The translations under genes and the position numbers were made by a program. A DNA stretch of 64,000 nt, taken from the NCBI RefSeq assembly GCF_003660105.1, contig NZ_CP032823.1, forward strand, positions 1,550,001 to 1,614,000, in the 5' to 3' direction. Below, one piece after another: positions 32,716-41,844 of this stretch. Numbering within the stretch: the stretch's first letter is position 1; the number at the start of each line of letters is the position of its first letter. The notes beneath the pieces are model-generated. The model ran no database searches. It was not told the origin of the DNA and worked only from the letters and a program-made list of their open reading frames with translations. The stretch comes from Aliarcobacter cryaerophilus ATCC 43158. Lineage in GTDB: Bacteria; Campylobacterota; Campylobacteria; Campylobacterales; Arcobacteraceae.

Positions 32716-35350
32716 TGAAAATATAAATGAGCCAGTTGTGTATTTAGCAAAAGAACAAAAAAGTAATAAAATATCTCCTGTTTGGATACTTCCAATTATA
32801 ATTTTGGGAATTCTTGCATTTATTGCTTATGATACATACTCTAAAAAAGGAACAAATATTGTTGTATATTTCAAAAGTGCTGAGGGTTTAAAAGAGAATA
32901 TTACAACTTTGGAGTATAAAGGTTTGGCATTAGGGAAAGTTACAAAAATATCTATTCATGATGATTTAAAAAATGTTGCTGTTAATATTTTAGTAAATAG
33001 TGATGTCACAAAATATGTAGCAAATGAAGGTTCAAAATTTTGGATAAAAAAACCAACTGTATCTTTGACAAAAATTTCAGGACTTAGCACATTAATAAGT
33101 GGATACAAAATAGAGTTATCTCCAAATTTTAAAATAGAAAATGCAAAACCACAATGGTATTTTACTGGTCTTGATTCTGCTCCTGATGATGAATTTGAAG
33201 AGAATGGTTATTATATATCTTTATTAATGAATGATAAAGATAATGTAGACGTAGGAACTCCTATTTTTTATAACAAATACCAAATAGGTGAAATTGTATC
33301 AAAAGAGTTTAAAGATGAACAACTTTATGCAAGTGCATATATTTATGATAAATATAACTACTTAGTAAATAAAAGTTCAAAATTTATAATGAATGAGGCT
33401 TTAAAAGTAAATTATGGTGCTAGTGGTTTAAATATTGAAGTTAGCTCACTATATTCAGCCTTAGTTGGTGGAATTACAGTTGTAACAAGTATAAAAGATG
33501 ATTCAAAAATTGACAAAAATGAGATTTATACTCTTTTTTCTTCAAAAGATGATTTAAGAAAAAAGGTTAATTTCTATATTGATTTTAATGAAGGAAAAAT
33601 TGATGAAAATACTTCAATATTATACAAAGGTATTCAAATAGGAAAAGTATCAAATGTAAAAATACAAGATGATATATTAGCTACAAAGGCTTATGTTTAC
33701 GAAGAATACAAATATCTTCTTACAAAAAATAGTCGTTTTATTATTGAAGAACCGACTATATCATTTGATGGTATAAAAAATTTAGGAAATATAATAAAGG
33801 GAAATTATCTATCTTTGGATTATAAAGAAGGAGAATTTTCTGATAAATTTTTAGGTGTTTCCAAAAAAGATTTAAAAAAAAGTTTAAATGCTATCAAAGT
33901 TGATTTAATTTCAGATAATTTAAACTCTATAAATGAAAGAACAAAAATATATTATAAAAATATAGAAATAGGAAGAGTTGAATCTTACAAATTAAGTAAT
34001 GATTACAAGAATGTAAAAATCTCAATATTAATAGATGATAAATATAAAGATTTGATAAATAATAGTAGCAAATTTTATGATATGAGTTCAAAAATTTTAG
34101 AGATAAAAAATTTTGATATGAATATAAATTATAGTGGAGTAGAAAAGACTTTAAATGGTGGAATAGCTCTTGTAGCAAATGAAGTAAATACAAAACTTAC
34201 TAAAAAAGAGTTTGAACTATTTGGCAGTTATAAAGATATTCAAAGAGAAAAAAGAGATAAAACTAATGGTTTTATAGTTTATTCCCAGTTTGATAATAGT
34301 TTTGTTTTAAAAGAAGATATGGCAATAGTATATAAAAATCAAGAGATAGGTTTTGTAAAAAATATTAATTTTAATGATAAAAATTCAAAAGTTGAACTTT
34401 TTATTTATGAAGATTTTAAAAAATTCATAACAAATAAAAGTAGATTTTATAAAAAACCAAAGCTTGAATTAAATGCTAGTTTAAGTGGGATTATTTTTGA
34501 ATTAGATAACTTTTCATCACTTATAGATGGTTCAATAGAACTTGATAATAGTTCAAACACTCCACTTGGAAATAGAGTTTTATATTCAAGTTTTGATGAG
34601 ATGCAACTAGCAACTAATATGGTAACTATTATTTTTGATGATGTTGAAGGGCTTCAAGAAAATTTCTCAAAAATTATTTATAAAGGTGCAAATATTGGAA
34701 AAGTTAAAAAAATATCTCTTAATAAAAATCAAAAAGTTGAAGTACAAGCAATAATTGAAAAAGATTTTAAAGAGTTTGCAAAAGAGGGAACAATTTTTTA
34801 TCTAAAAAAACCTAGAATCTCTTTTCAAGAGATTGCAAATGCAGGTTCAACTATTATGGCTGTAAATATTGGCGTAATAAAAAGTAATAATCTTAAAAAT
34901 GGTTTACCACAAACTGGCTTTAATGGTTTTGATAAGGAACCATCTGTTAATTCTCATTTTGGCACGATAATAAAAGTAGAAGATAAAACAGCATCTAGCG
35001 TAAATGTTGATTCTCCTGTTTATTATAAAAATGTACAAATAGGAAAAGTTTTAAAAGTTGATTTAAGTAATGATGCTTCAAGAGTTGTAATTGATTGTTT
35101 AATCTATGATAAATATATAAAGTTTGTAAGAAAGAATTCGCAATTTTATGACATTAGTGGTTTCGAAATGGAATTTTCTCTTTTTACAGGTTCAAAAGTT
35201 GAGTCTAATACATTTACAAGTATTATAAAAGGTGGTTTAGTAGTTGTCACTCCTTATGAATACAATGAAGTTGCAAATTCAAATGATATTTTTACTTTAC
35301 ATAAAACATTAAGAGAGGATTGGAAAACTATAAGTCCTAGTATTAAATAA
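32699..35350 (+). CDS. letB: LetB-like protein with seven MCE domains
   Basis: An 883-residue protein with one N-terminal membrane anchor (about 25-45) and then seven consecutive MCE/MlaD domains, each recognisable by a yYKGxxIGKVxxI-type core. Examples begin at EYKGLALGKV, FYNKYQIGEI, LYKGIQIGKV, YYKNIEIGRV, VYKNQEIGFV, IYKGANIGKV and YYKNVQIGKV. E. coli LetB (YebT) has seven MCE domains and 877 residues, whereas PqiB has three and about 546, so this is the LetB architecture. LetB forms a periplasm-spanning tunnel for lipid transport between the membranes. It overlaps the upstream LetA half by 17 bases. Confidence 0.88.
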   Translation: MKKEISENINEPVVYLAKEQKSNKISPVWILPIIILGILAFIAYDTYSKKGTNIVVYFKSAEGLKENITTLEYKGLALGKVTKISIHDDLKNVAVNILVNSDVTKYVANEGSKFWIKKPTVSLTKISGLSTLISGYKIELSPNFKIENAKPQWYFTGLDSAPDDEFEENGYYISLLMNDKDNVDVGTPIFYNKYQIGEIVSKEFKDEQLYASAYIYDKYNYLVNKSSKFIMNEALKVNYGASGLNIEVSSLYSALVGGITVVTSIKDDSKIDKNEIYTLFSSKDDLRKKVNFYIDFNEGKIDENTSILYKGIQIGKVSNVKIQDDILATKAYVYEEYKYLLTKNSRFIIEEPTISFDGIKNLGNIIKGNYLSLDYKEGEFSDKFLGVSKKDLKKSLNAIKVDLISDNLNSINERTKIYYKNIEIGRVESYKLSNDYKNVKISILIDDKYKDLINNSSKFYDMSSKILEIKNFDMNINYSGVEKTLNGGIALVANEVNTKLTKKEFELFGSYKDIQREKRDKTNGFIVYSQFDNSFVLKEDMAIVYKNQEIGFVKNINFNDKNSKVELFIYEDFKKFITNKSRFYKKPKLELNASLSGIIFELDNFSSLIDGSIELDNSSNTPLGNRVLYSSFDEMQLATNMVTIIFDDVEGLQENFSKIIYKGANIGKVKKISLNKNQKVEVQAIIEKDFKEFAKEGTIFYLKKPRISFQEIANAGSTIMAVNIGVIKSNNLKNGLPQTGFNGFDKEPSVNSHFGTIIKVEDKTASSVNVDSPVYYKNVQIGKVLKVDLSNDASRVVIDCLIYDKYIKFVRKNSQFYDISGFEMEFSLFTGSKVESNTFTSIIKGGLVVVTPYEYNEVANSNDIFTLHKTLREDWKTISPSIK

Positions 35351-35381
35351 AATTTTAAAGATGATTTAAGTTATAAAAAAA

Positions 35382-35387
35382 TAGAAT
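35382..35387 (+). promoter_or_regulatory. -10 element (TAGAAT) of katA
   Basis: TAGAAT lies 47 bases before the katA ATG within the 84-base letB-katA gap. No clear PerR or Fur box could be picked out nearby. Confidence 0.4.
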
Positions 35388-35395
35388 ACTTAACC

Positions 35396-35416
35396 AAAGG
35401 AAAATCTTTTTCCTTT
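35396..35416 (+). terminator. Hairpin between letB and katA (terminator or leader structure)
   Basis: AAAGGAAAA pairs with TTTTCCTTT (nine bases, TCT loop), followed by AATTTAAGGAGG, the katA ribosome site. It may end letB transcripts, but because it lies after the katA -10 it would also be in the katA leader. Confidence 0.35.
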
Positions 35417-35434
35417 AATTTAAGGAGGCTATAC

Positions 35435-36862
35435 ATGAAAAAAACTATGACAACGACAGGTGGAAATCCAATTGCTGATAATCAAAACTCGCTAACAGCA
35501 GGTGAGAGAGGACCAGTATTATTACAAGATTATCAATTAATTCAAAAATTAGCACACCAAAATAGAGAGAGAATTCCTGAAAGAGTAGTTCATGCAAAAG
35601 GAAGTGGAGCTTTTGGAGAGTTAGAAATTACTGAAGATATTTCAAAATATACAAAAGCAAAAGTTTTACAAAAAGGTGAAAAAACAAAATTACTTTTAAG
35701 GTTTTCAACAGTTGCAGGTGAAAGAGGTGCTGCTGATGCTGAAAGAGATGTAAGAGGTTTTGCTCTTAAATTTTATACAAAAGAGGGAAATTGGGATTTA
35801 GTTGGAAATAATACACCAGTATTTTTTGTAAGAGATGCTTATAAATTTCCTGATTTTATACATACTCAAAAAAGAGATCCTCAAACAAACTTAAGAAGTA
35901 ACACTGCAATGTGGGATTTTTGGAGTTTAAGTCCAGAGAGTATTCATCAAGTTACAATTTTAATGTCAGATAGAGGATTACCAAAATCATTTAGAAATGT
36001 AAATGGATATGGTTCTCATACGTATAGTTTAATTAACTCTAAAAATGAGAGATTTTGGGTTAAGTTCCACTTTAAAACTCTTCAAGGAATAGAGACTATT
36101 ACAAATAAAGAAGCAGCTACTATAGTTGGAAATGATAGAGAATCAAATCAAAGAGATTTATTTGAAAATATCGAAAAAGGAAATTTCCCAAAATGGAGTT
36201 TTGAGATTCAAATTATGAGTGATGAACAAGCAAAAAAATGTTCATTTAATCCATTTGATTTAACTAAAGTTTGGCCTCATGGTGATTATCCAATGATAAA
36301 AGTTGGAACAATGACTTTAAATGAAAACCATAAAAACTATTTTGCACAAGTTGAACAAGCTTCATTTAGTCCATCAAATATAGTTCCTGGAATCTCTTAT
36401 TCTCCTGATAAAATGTTGCAAGCAAGAATATTCTCATATCCAGATGCTCAAAGATATAGAGTTGGAACTCACTATGAAGATTTGCCTGTAAATAGACCAA
36501 TTGTAGAGGTAAATACATACAATCTTGATGGAAGTATGAACTATAAAGTAAAAGAGCCTACAAAAGCATTTTATGAACCAAATAGTTTTGATGGACCTAT
36601 TGAAGATAAAAATTATTTAGAGCCAGATTTAGATCTACAAGGATCAGCTTCTAGATATGATCATAGAGTTGGGAATGATGATTTTTCACAAGTAAGAGCT
36701 TTGTTTAATTTAATGAGCCAAAACCAAAAAGAGCAACTCTTTTCAAATATAAAAGATGCAATGGCGACAGTTCCTAGAAATATTATAGATAGACAAATTG
36801 CACTTTTTGAAAAAGTACACCCAGATTATGCTAGTGGTGTTAAAAAAGCTTTAGGAATATAA
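35435..36862 (+). CDS. katA: Monofunctional heme catalase KatA
   Basis: A 475-residue small-subunit (clade 3) catalase that turns H2O2 into water and O2. The essential distal His53 is in [12 protein letters not shown], the distal Asn in [11 protein letters not shown], and the proximal heme Tyr in [15 protein letters not shown] strong AAGGAGG ribosome site precedes the ATG. The gene is followed nine bases later by an ankyrin-repeat gene, as in C. jejuni (katA-Cj1386). Confidence 0.97.
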   Translation: MKKTMTTTGGNPIADNQNSLTAGERGPVLLQDYQLIQKLAHQNRERIPERVVHAKGSGAFGELEITEDISKYTKAKVLQKGEKTKLLLRFSTVAGERGAADAERDVRGFALKFYTKEGNWDLVGNNTPVFFVRDAYKFPDFIHTQKRDPQTNLRSNTAMWDFWSLSPESIHQVTILMSDRGLPKSFRNVNGYGSHTYSLINSKNERFWVKFHFKTLQGIETITNKEAATIVGNDRESNQRDLFENIEKGNFPKWSFEIQIMSDEQAKKCSFNPFDLTKVWPHGDYPMIKVGTMTLNENHKNYFAQVEQASFSPSNIVPGISYSPDKMLQARIFSYPDAQRYRVGTHYEDLPVNRPIVEVNTYNLDGSMNYKVKEPTKAFYEPNSFDGPIEDKNYLEPDLDLQGSASRYDHRVGNDDFSQVRALFNLMSQNQKEQLFSNIKDAMATVPRNIIDRQIALFEKVHPDYASGVKKALGI

Positions 36863-36871
36863 GGCATTTAT

Positions 36872-37354
36872 ATGGATGTTTCTCAAGAAGAGTTAAAACG
36901 ATATGAAGAGCTTCAAGTTTTTGCTCTTGATTTTGCAAGGCAAAATAAAACACAAGATTTAAAAGCAATGCTTGAAGCTGGAATGAGTGTCAATTTAGAA
37001 GACCATAAAGGAAATACTCTTTTGATGTTAGCTTCATATAATGGAAATTTTGAAACTACTAAAATGCTTCTAGAGTTTGGGGCGGAAGTAGATAAAAAAA
37101 ATGATAAAGGACAAACACCACTAGCTGGTGTTTGTTTCAAAGGTTACTTTGATATTGCAAAAATACTTGTTGAAGCTGGTGCAAATATTCATGAAAATAA
37201 TGGTTTAGGTACAACTCCACTTATGTTCGCAACTATTTTTGGAAATACACAAATTGTTGAGTATTTAAACAAACAAGATAAAAATAGAAGTTTTAAATCA
37301 AAAATATATCTACTTTTTTCAAAATTTATTAGAGTTTTTAGAAAAAATAGATAA
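36872..37354 (+). CDS. Ankyrin-repeat protein, probable KatA heme-delivery partner
   Basis: A 160-residue soluble protein with three to four ankyrin repeats: HKGNTLLMLASYNGNFETTKMLLEFGA, KGQTPLAGVCFKGYFDIAKILVEAGA and LGTTPLMFATIFGNTQIVEYL. It is in a tight operon with katA. In C. jejuni the ankyrin protein in the same place, Cj1386, binds hemin and is needed for full catalase activity; this function is inferred here from position and domain type. The C-terminal 25 residues are basic and hydrophobic (KSKIYLLFSKFIRVFRKN), possibly membrane-associated. Confidence 0.85.
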   Translation: MDVSQEELKRYEELQVFALDFARQNKTQDLKAMLEAGMSVNLEDHKGNTLLMLASYNGNFETTKMLLEFGAEVDKKNDKGQTPLAGVCFKGYFDIAKILVEAGANIHENNGLGTTPLMFATIFGNTQIVEYLNKQDKNRSFKSKIYLLFSKFIRVFRKNR

Positions 37355-37381
37355 AACTATATTTTTCTTTATTATATTTTT

Positions 37382-37397
37382 ATTACTAATTAGTAAT
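37382..37397. promoter_or_regulatory. Perfect 16-base palindrome upstream of the DoxX gene
   Basis: ATTACTAATTAGTAAT is fully self-complementary. It ends 20 bases before the TACAAT -10 at 37418 and so covers the -35 region, the usual place for a repressor operator. Size and symmetry suit a small dimeric winged-helix regulator, but the regulator is unknown. Confidence 0.4.
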
Positions 37398-37417
37398 TAG
37401 CTTAAGAATAAACTAGC

Positions 37418-37423
37418 TACAAT
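37418..37423 (+). promoter_or_regulatory. -10 element (TACAAT) of the DoxX gene
   Basis: TACAAT lies 25 bases before the ATG at 37449 in a 94-base gap. AAAGGA is the ribosome site. Confidence 0.45.
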
Positions 37424-37448
37424 TCTAAAATTTTTTTAAAGGATTATT

Positions 37449-37886
37449 ATGAACAGTTGTGAAAATAAACTATCTTGTATGCTAAACGAAGATATAGGAA
37501 AACTAATTTTAAGAGTAAGTATAGCAGGACTTATGCTATTTCACGGATTTTTTAAGTTATTCAATGGAATAGATGGAATTAAATTTTTAGTTACTCAAGC
37601 TGGATTACCAGAATTTTTTGCCTATGGTGTATATTTAGGAGAGATTATATTTCCTATTTTAATAATCATTGGATTATTTACTAGAATTTCATCTTTATTT
37701 TTTGCTTTAACTATGGTTTTTGCTATATTCTTAGCTCATAGTAATGATATTTTTGCTTTAGGAAAGAGTGGTGGACCAGTTATAGAGCTAGCTTTAATTT
37801 ATCTTTTGGCTTCTATTTCTATTATGTTTATTGGAGCTGGTAAATTTAGTCTTGATGCTAAATGTACAAAAAAGTGTAATAAATAA
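37449..37886 (+). CDS. DoxX-family membrane protein
   Basis: A 145-residue protein with four membrane segments in the DoxX pattern: LILRVSIAGLMLFHGFFKLFNG, FFAYGVYLGEIIFPILIIIGLFTR, LFFALTMVFAIFLAHSN and GGPVIELALIYLLASISIMFIGAGKFSLD. DoxX-type proteins are linked to thiosulfate:quinone reduction or redox stress, without a firm general function. The Cys-rich ends (NSCENKLSC and CTKKC) are notable. It lies between katA/ankyrin and sodB, fitting a redox-stress context, and has its own promoter and palindromic operator. Confidence 0.85.
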   Translation: MNSCENKLSCMLNEDIGKLILRVSIAGLMLFHGFFKLFNGIDGIKFLVTQAGLPEFFAYGVYLGEIIFPILIIIGLFTRISSLFFALTMVFAIFLAHSNDIFALGKSGGPVIELALIYLLASISIMFIGAGKFSLDAKCTKKCNK

Positions 37887-37892
37887 TAAATT

Positions 37893-37918
37893 AAAAGTAT
37901 GGAAAAATCCATACTTTT
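37893..37918. terminator. Bidirectional intrinsic terminator between the DoxX gene and sodB
   Basis: AAAAGTATGGA pairs perfectly with TCCATACTTTT around AAAA, with T-runs on both strands. It lies six bases past the DoxX stop and ends one base before the sodB stop codon on the other strand. Confidence 0.75.
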
Positions 37919-37919
37919 T

Positions 37920-38486
37920 TTATGCTAAATGTTTAGCTACAACATCCCAGTTTACAAGTTTCCAGAAATTTTCTAAAAATTTTGGTCTTGCATTTCTTGT
38001 ATCAATATAGTATGCATGTTCCCAAACATCACATGTTAAAACTGGTTTTAAACCATCTGTTATTGGACATCCAGCATTTGAAGTTGTAACAATTTTTAAC
38101 TCACCTTTATCAAGAACTAACCAAGCCCATCCTGAACCAAATTGTCCGATAGCTTTAGCTGTAAACTCTTCTTTAAATTTATCAACACTTCCAAAAGATT
38201 TTGTTAAAGCTGATTCAACAGATGCTGGAATTGCACCTTGAGTTGGAGTTAATCCATTAAAAAAGAAATCATGGTTAAATACTTGAGCAGAATTATTAAA
38301 TAATCCACCTTCAGAATTTTTTACAATCTCTTCAAGACTCATTTCTTCAAATTTTGTACCTGCAATTAGGTTATTTAAATTTGTAACATAAGTGTTATGG
38401 TGCTTTCCGTGATGATACTCTAAAGTCTCATCTGACATAAGTGGAGCTAAACTTGCATATGGTAATTTCATTAATTCGTGTTTCAT
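37920..38486 (-). CDS. sodB: Iron superoxide dismutase
   Basis: A 188-residue cytosolic Fe-SOD. Ligand regions are HHGKHHNTYVTNLNNL (His26), AQVFNHDFFFNGL and the signature DVWEHAYYID. Fe-type markers include AQVFNHDFFFN and GSGWAWLV. IDTRNARPKF has Thr where many SODs have Tyr (IDYRNARP), a change at the dimer interface worth noting. It is monocistronic, with a 73-base gap to the upstream MscS gene on the same strand. Confidence 0.95.
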   Translation of the reverse strand: MKHELMKLPYASLAPLMSDETLEYHHGKHHNTYVTNLNNLIAGTKFEEMSLEEIVKNSEGGLFNNSAQVFNHDFFFNGLTPTQGAIPASVESALTKSFGSVDKFKEEFTAKAIGQFGSGWAWLVLDKGELKIVTTSNAGCPITDGLKPVLTCDVWEHAYYIDTRNARPKFLENFWKLVNWDVVAKHLA

Positions 38487-38559
38487 ATAATATCCTTTAT
38501 TTAAATTTTTAAAACCTTATAGGATACAATTTTTTTAATTTGCTTTGACTTAAAATATA

Positions 38560-39765
38560 TTAACCATATTGATATGGTTTTATATCAAACTCCCCTAAAA
38601 CTGAGTAGATATGGTCAAAAATATCTGATTGTATATTTTCATAATCTGCCCAAACTGTTGTAGAAGTAAAACAATATATCTCAAGTGGAATTCCATATTC
38701 ATCTGGAGCTAGTTGTCGCACCATTATTGTCATATCTTTGTTTATACTTGGATGATTTTTTAGATATGTCAAAATATAAGCTCTTAATGTTCCAATATTT
38801 GTAAGTCTTCTTCCATTCATTGCAACACTTAAATCAAATTTATTTGATTCATTATAATTTTTTATTTCATTTTTTTTCTCTTGTAAGTAAGGAGCTAAAA
38901 AATTTGCTTTTTCAAGTCTTTGTATATCTTGTTCATTTAAAAATTTAATACTATGTATATCAATTTTTATGGCTCTCTTTATTCTTCTTCCACCTGCTTC
39001 TCTCATACCTCTATAATTTTTAAAGCTATCTGAAACCAAAGCATAAGTTGGAATAGTTGTAATTGTTTTATCAAAATTTCTAACCTTTACAACATTTAAT
39101 CCAATATCAATAACATCTCCATCTGCACCATATTTTGACATCTCTATCCAATCACCAATTTCTACCATTTTATTAGTTGAAAGTTGAAGTCCTGCTGTAA
39201 AACCTAAAATTGTATCTTTGAAAACTAACATTAAAACAGCGGACATAGCTCCTAGTCCACTTAAAATTGCAACTGGTGATTTGTCCATCAAAATAGATAT
39301 AACATAAATAAAACATATAATTCCAAATATAAGTTTTATACTTTGAATTACACTTTGCATTGCAAAAAAAGGTGTATTAGTTTTTCTGTGAAGTGTTTTG
39401 AAAATTCTATCAATTAAAGAATAAATAGCTAAAAGTCCAAAAACATATATCCAAACTAAAGAAATAACAGTTAATGTTTCATAAATATAGCCTTTTTCTA
39501 TCCAAATAGTTGTTTGCCAATTTACAATTAATCCTTGAAAAAGAAGAGCCAATCTTTGAAATAAATTTTCTTCAAGTAAAGATGAAGTTAAAAAATTTCT
39601 CTTTTTTTTATCAATTTTATTGATTGATTTTAAAATAACCTTATGTAAAACTAAATGAATCACTATAAAAGTTATTCCAATAATAAGTAAAATTGAGATA
39701 CTTATTGTTAAAAATGTTGGTTCAATTCCTAAATCCCTTAGAAACTCAATTAAATGTTTTTTCAT
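38560..39765 (-). CDS. MscS-family mechanosensitive channel (YbdG-like)
   Basis: A 401-residue membrane protein with about five transmembrane segments, the pore helix MSAVLMLVFKDTILGFTAGLQL and the beta domain VEIGDWIEMSKYGADGDVIDIGLNVVKVRNFDKTITTIPTYALVSDSFKNYRGM. The extra N-terminal helices and the GGRRIKRAIKIDI segment match YbdG (MscM-type) rather than short MscS. It probably opens on membrane tension and protects against osmotic downshock. Confidence 0.88.
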   Translation of the reverse strand: MKKHLIEFLRDLGIEPTFLTISISILLIIGITFIVIHLVLHKVILKSINKIDKKKRNFLTSSLLEENLFQRLALLFQGLIVNWQTTIWIEKGYIYETLTVISLVWIYVFGLLAIYSLIDRIFKTLHRKTNTPFFAMQSVIQSIKLIFGIICFIYVISILMDKSPVAILSGLGAMSAVLMLVFKDTILGFTAGLQLSTNKMVEIGDWIEMSKYGADGDVIDIGLNVVKVRNFDKTITTIPTYALVSDSFKNYRGMREAGGRRIKRAIKIDIHSIKFLNEQDIQRLEKANFLAPYLQEKKNEIKNYNESNKFDLSVAMNGRRLTNIGTLRAYILTYLKNHPSINKDMTIMVRQLAPDEYGIPLEIYCFTSTTVWADYENIQSDIFDHIYSVLGEFDIKPYQYG

Positions 39766-39801
39766 TAGTTATCCTAAAAGTGTTTATATTAAAAATAGCA
39801 G

Positions 39802-39828
39802 ATATACAAAGCAAAAAGCTTTGTATAT
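39802..39828 (-). terminator. Terminator hairpin downstream of ppaC
   Basis: ATATACAAAGC pairs perfectly with GCTTTGTATAT (11 bases, five-base loop). It lies just beyond the ppaC stop on the minus strand and is followed in that direction by CTGCTATTTTT. Confidence 0.6.
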
Positions 39829-39834
39829 GTCAAA

Positions 39835-40755
39835 TTATAAAAATGCAGGTTCTAAAAAAGGAATAATCTGTTTTTTTCTTGAAAGGCAACCATCTAACCA
39901 AACTTTTCCATCTTCAAGTTTGCAATTAAATGCTTTTTCAAATATTGAAGCATCATCACTACTTACTAAAATTTCACTTCCCTCTTTCATAATATCAGTC
40001 AAAAGAAGCGCAACTGTGTGAAGTTTTTCTTCATCTTTTACTCTTTTAATATCAGCAATAAGCTCATCTTTTATAGTATCAAAAACTGTTCCATCTACAA
40101 CTTCAAGTTGTCCAACTCCAACTTTAAATCCATGCATATCAAAGTTTTTATAGTCTCTCATCACAAGCTCTCTTATTGGTGTTCCTAAAACTTGCGATTT
40201 TACTTTAAACATTTCCATTCCTAAAGCACCAAAATCTTCAATTCCAGCAATTTTTGCTAGTTCTCTTACAACTTGAAGATCAATAGCTGTAGATGTTGGT
40301 GATTTGAAAATAACAGTATCGCTTAAAATTGCACATAACATAATAGATGCAATATTTTTTGGAATTTCAACTTTATGATAATCATACATCTCTTTTACAA
40401 TAGTATTTGTACAACCAACTGGTCTAATCCAACACTCTAGTGGAGCTGAAGTAGTTATATCTCCAAGTTTATGATGATCTACAATTCCAACAACCGTTGT
40501 TTTATCCATATCTTGAGGAGCTTGTGCTAAATCTGAATAATCTGTTATAAAAAGCTCATCACCTGCAAATGAAGTTTTAATTATTGGTGCTTCAAAACCA
40601 AATTTATCTAAAATAAATTTTGTCTCTGGATTTAACTCACCTTGTCTTGCAGGAGTTGCTGGTCTTCCAATTTTATTTAGTAGATAAGCTAAAGAAATAG
40701 CTGAACAAACAGAGTCTGAATCTGGAATAATATGTCCACATGTATATAAAGCCAT
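39835..40755 (-). CDS. ppaC: Manganese-dependent inorganic pyrophosphatase (family II, DHH)
   Basis: A 306-residue cytosolic PPase. DHH-family motifs are GHIIPDSDSVCSA at the N-terminus, LFITDYSD, GIVDHHKLGD and LCAILSDTVIFKSPT, followed by a C-terminal DHHA2 domain (about 190-306) with SRKKQIIPFLEPAF supplying the substrate-binding Arg-Lys. It splits PPi to drive biosynthesis. Family II enzymes use Mn or Co. Confidence 0.95.
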   Translation of the reverse strand: MALYTCGHIIPDSDSVCSAISLAYLLNKIGRPATPARQGELNPETKFILDKFGFEAPIIKTSFAGDELFITDYSDLAQAPQDMDKTTVVGIVDHHKLGDITTSAPLECWIRPVGCTNTIVKEMYDYHKVEIPKNIASIMLCAILSDTVIFKSPTSTAIDLQVVRELAKIAGIEDFGALGMEMFKVKSQVLGTPIRELVMRDYKNFDMHGFKVGVGQLEVVDGTVFDTIKDELIADIKRVKDEEKLHTVALLLTDIMKEGSEILVSSDDASIFEKAFNCKLEDGKVWLDGCLSRKKQIIPFLEPAFL

Positions 40756-40901
40756 AGGTTGTATCCTTTTTTGATATTTTTTAATTTTTAATTCTAGATT
40801 TTATCTAAAAAGAGGTAAATTTCTTTTAAAATTAGATTCTTAATAATTTTAAACAGCTTTGTTTAAATATTACTCTTACATAAAAAATAAAAAGGATTAT
40901 T

Positions 40902-41327
40902 TTGAAATTTAGTGTAAACTCTATTTGCCCTTGTGGAAGTTTAAAAAAGTATAAAAAATGTTGTAAGATTTTTCATGATGACATAAAAAACCCTTCAAAT
41001 GCTTTAGAACTTATGAAATCAAGATTTAGTGCTTTTGCTTTTTTAAAAAGTGATTATATTATAAAAACAACTCATAAAAATAACTCTGATTTTTCTACAA
41101 ATATCTATTCTTGGAAAGCTGATATTGAACTATTTTCCAAAAACACAATTTTTGAAAAACTAGATATTTTGGATTTTACTGATAATGAGTTTGAAAGTTT
41201 TGTAACATTTAAAGCAAGTTTATTTCAAAATGAAGAAGATGTATCATTTATAGAAAAAAGTAGATTTTTAAAAAATAATAATATTTGGCTTTATGTAGAT
41301 GGAGAGTTTTTGGATACTATAAAATAG
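40902..41327 (+). CDS. ychJ: YchJ-family SEC-C metal-binding protein
   Basis: A 141-residue protein starting at TTG after AAAAAGGA. It begins with a SEC-C zinc motif (CPCGSLKKYKKCC) and continues with ALELMKSRFSAFAFLKSDYIIKTTH, the NTF2-like core of YchJ/UPF0225. Function is unknown in the family. It is shorter than E. coli YchJ (152) and lacks its C-terminal SEC-C copy. The 146-base gap upstream holds only an AT-rich inverted repeat (TTTAAAC/GTTTAAA, 40848-40867). Confidence 0.85.
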   Translation: MKFSVNSICPCGSLKKYKKCCKIFHDDIKNPSNALELMKSRFSAFAFLKSDYIIKTTHKNNSDFSTNIYSWKADIELFSKNTIFEKLDILDFTDNEFESFVTFKASLFQNEEDVSFIEKSRFLKNNNIWLYVDGEFLDTIK

Positions 41328-41343
41328 AGAAGTTTTAGTATAT

Positions 41344-41844
41344 CTATTTCTCTAAAAACTGCGCTATTTCTCTATTTTTTATAAGTTTTTTGTAGTTTTT
41401 TACACTTCCGTGCATTGCTATATAAACTCCATTTTCACAATTTGAGTTTAAAAATCCAATAGCCATTGAGAAGTTTAAAGTGGCTTCTATTTTATCTATA
41501 GAAATAGGAAACATTGCTCCTGTTAAAATTATATTTTTATCTTTTATCTTTTCATCTATATATGCTGATGTTAAATCAATAGTATCTGTACCATGTATTA
41601 TTATTACTTTATCATTTGTACACTCTTTTATTGTTTGAACAATTAATTCTCTATCATAATCTTTCATCTCTAAACTATCTTTTGAAATTATATTTAAAAC
41701 TTCAAAATCTATGTTATAGCAGTAACTTATAATCTCATCTAAAGCCAAACTATCTTTTGGCACTTCAAGCTCTCCAGTTAGAGGATTGTACCTTTTATTA
41801 AAGGTACCTCCTGTATTTATAACTGTGATTTTAGATTTTGTCAT
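41344..41844 (-). CDS. Asparaginase N-terminal-domain protein (short form)
   Basis: From the ATG at 41844 the protein is 166 residues: TVINTGGTFNKRYNPLTGELEV with the nucleophile Thr, VLNIISKDSLEMKDYDRELI, and IIIHGTDTIDLTSAYIDEK with the second Thr, then ILTGAMFPI. Only the N-terminal catalytic domain of L-asparaginase is present. The reading frame ends cleanly with no downstream remnant, so this is a short-form family member rather than a pseudogene. It overlaps the end of aspA by 14 bases; together they would turn asparagine into aspartate and then fumarate. Activity of the short form is not established by sequence. Confidence 0.75.
   Translation of the reverse strand: MTKSKITVINTGGTFNKRYNPLTGELEVPKDSLALDEIISYCYNIDFEVLNIISKDSLEMKDYDRELIVQTIKECTNDKVIIIHGTDTIDLTSAYIDEKIKDKNIILTGAMFPISIDKIEATLNFSMAIGFLNSNCENGVYIAMHGSVKNYKKLIKNREIAQFLEK

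Noticed and set aside
41344-41844. Asparaginase pseudogene (truncated)
   Set aside because: Motifs are intact, the end is clean, and no remnant of a C-terminal domain follows; a short-form family member is more likely.
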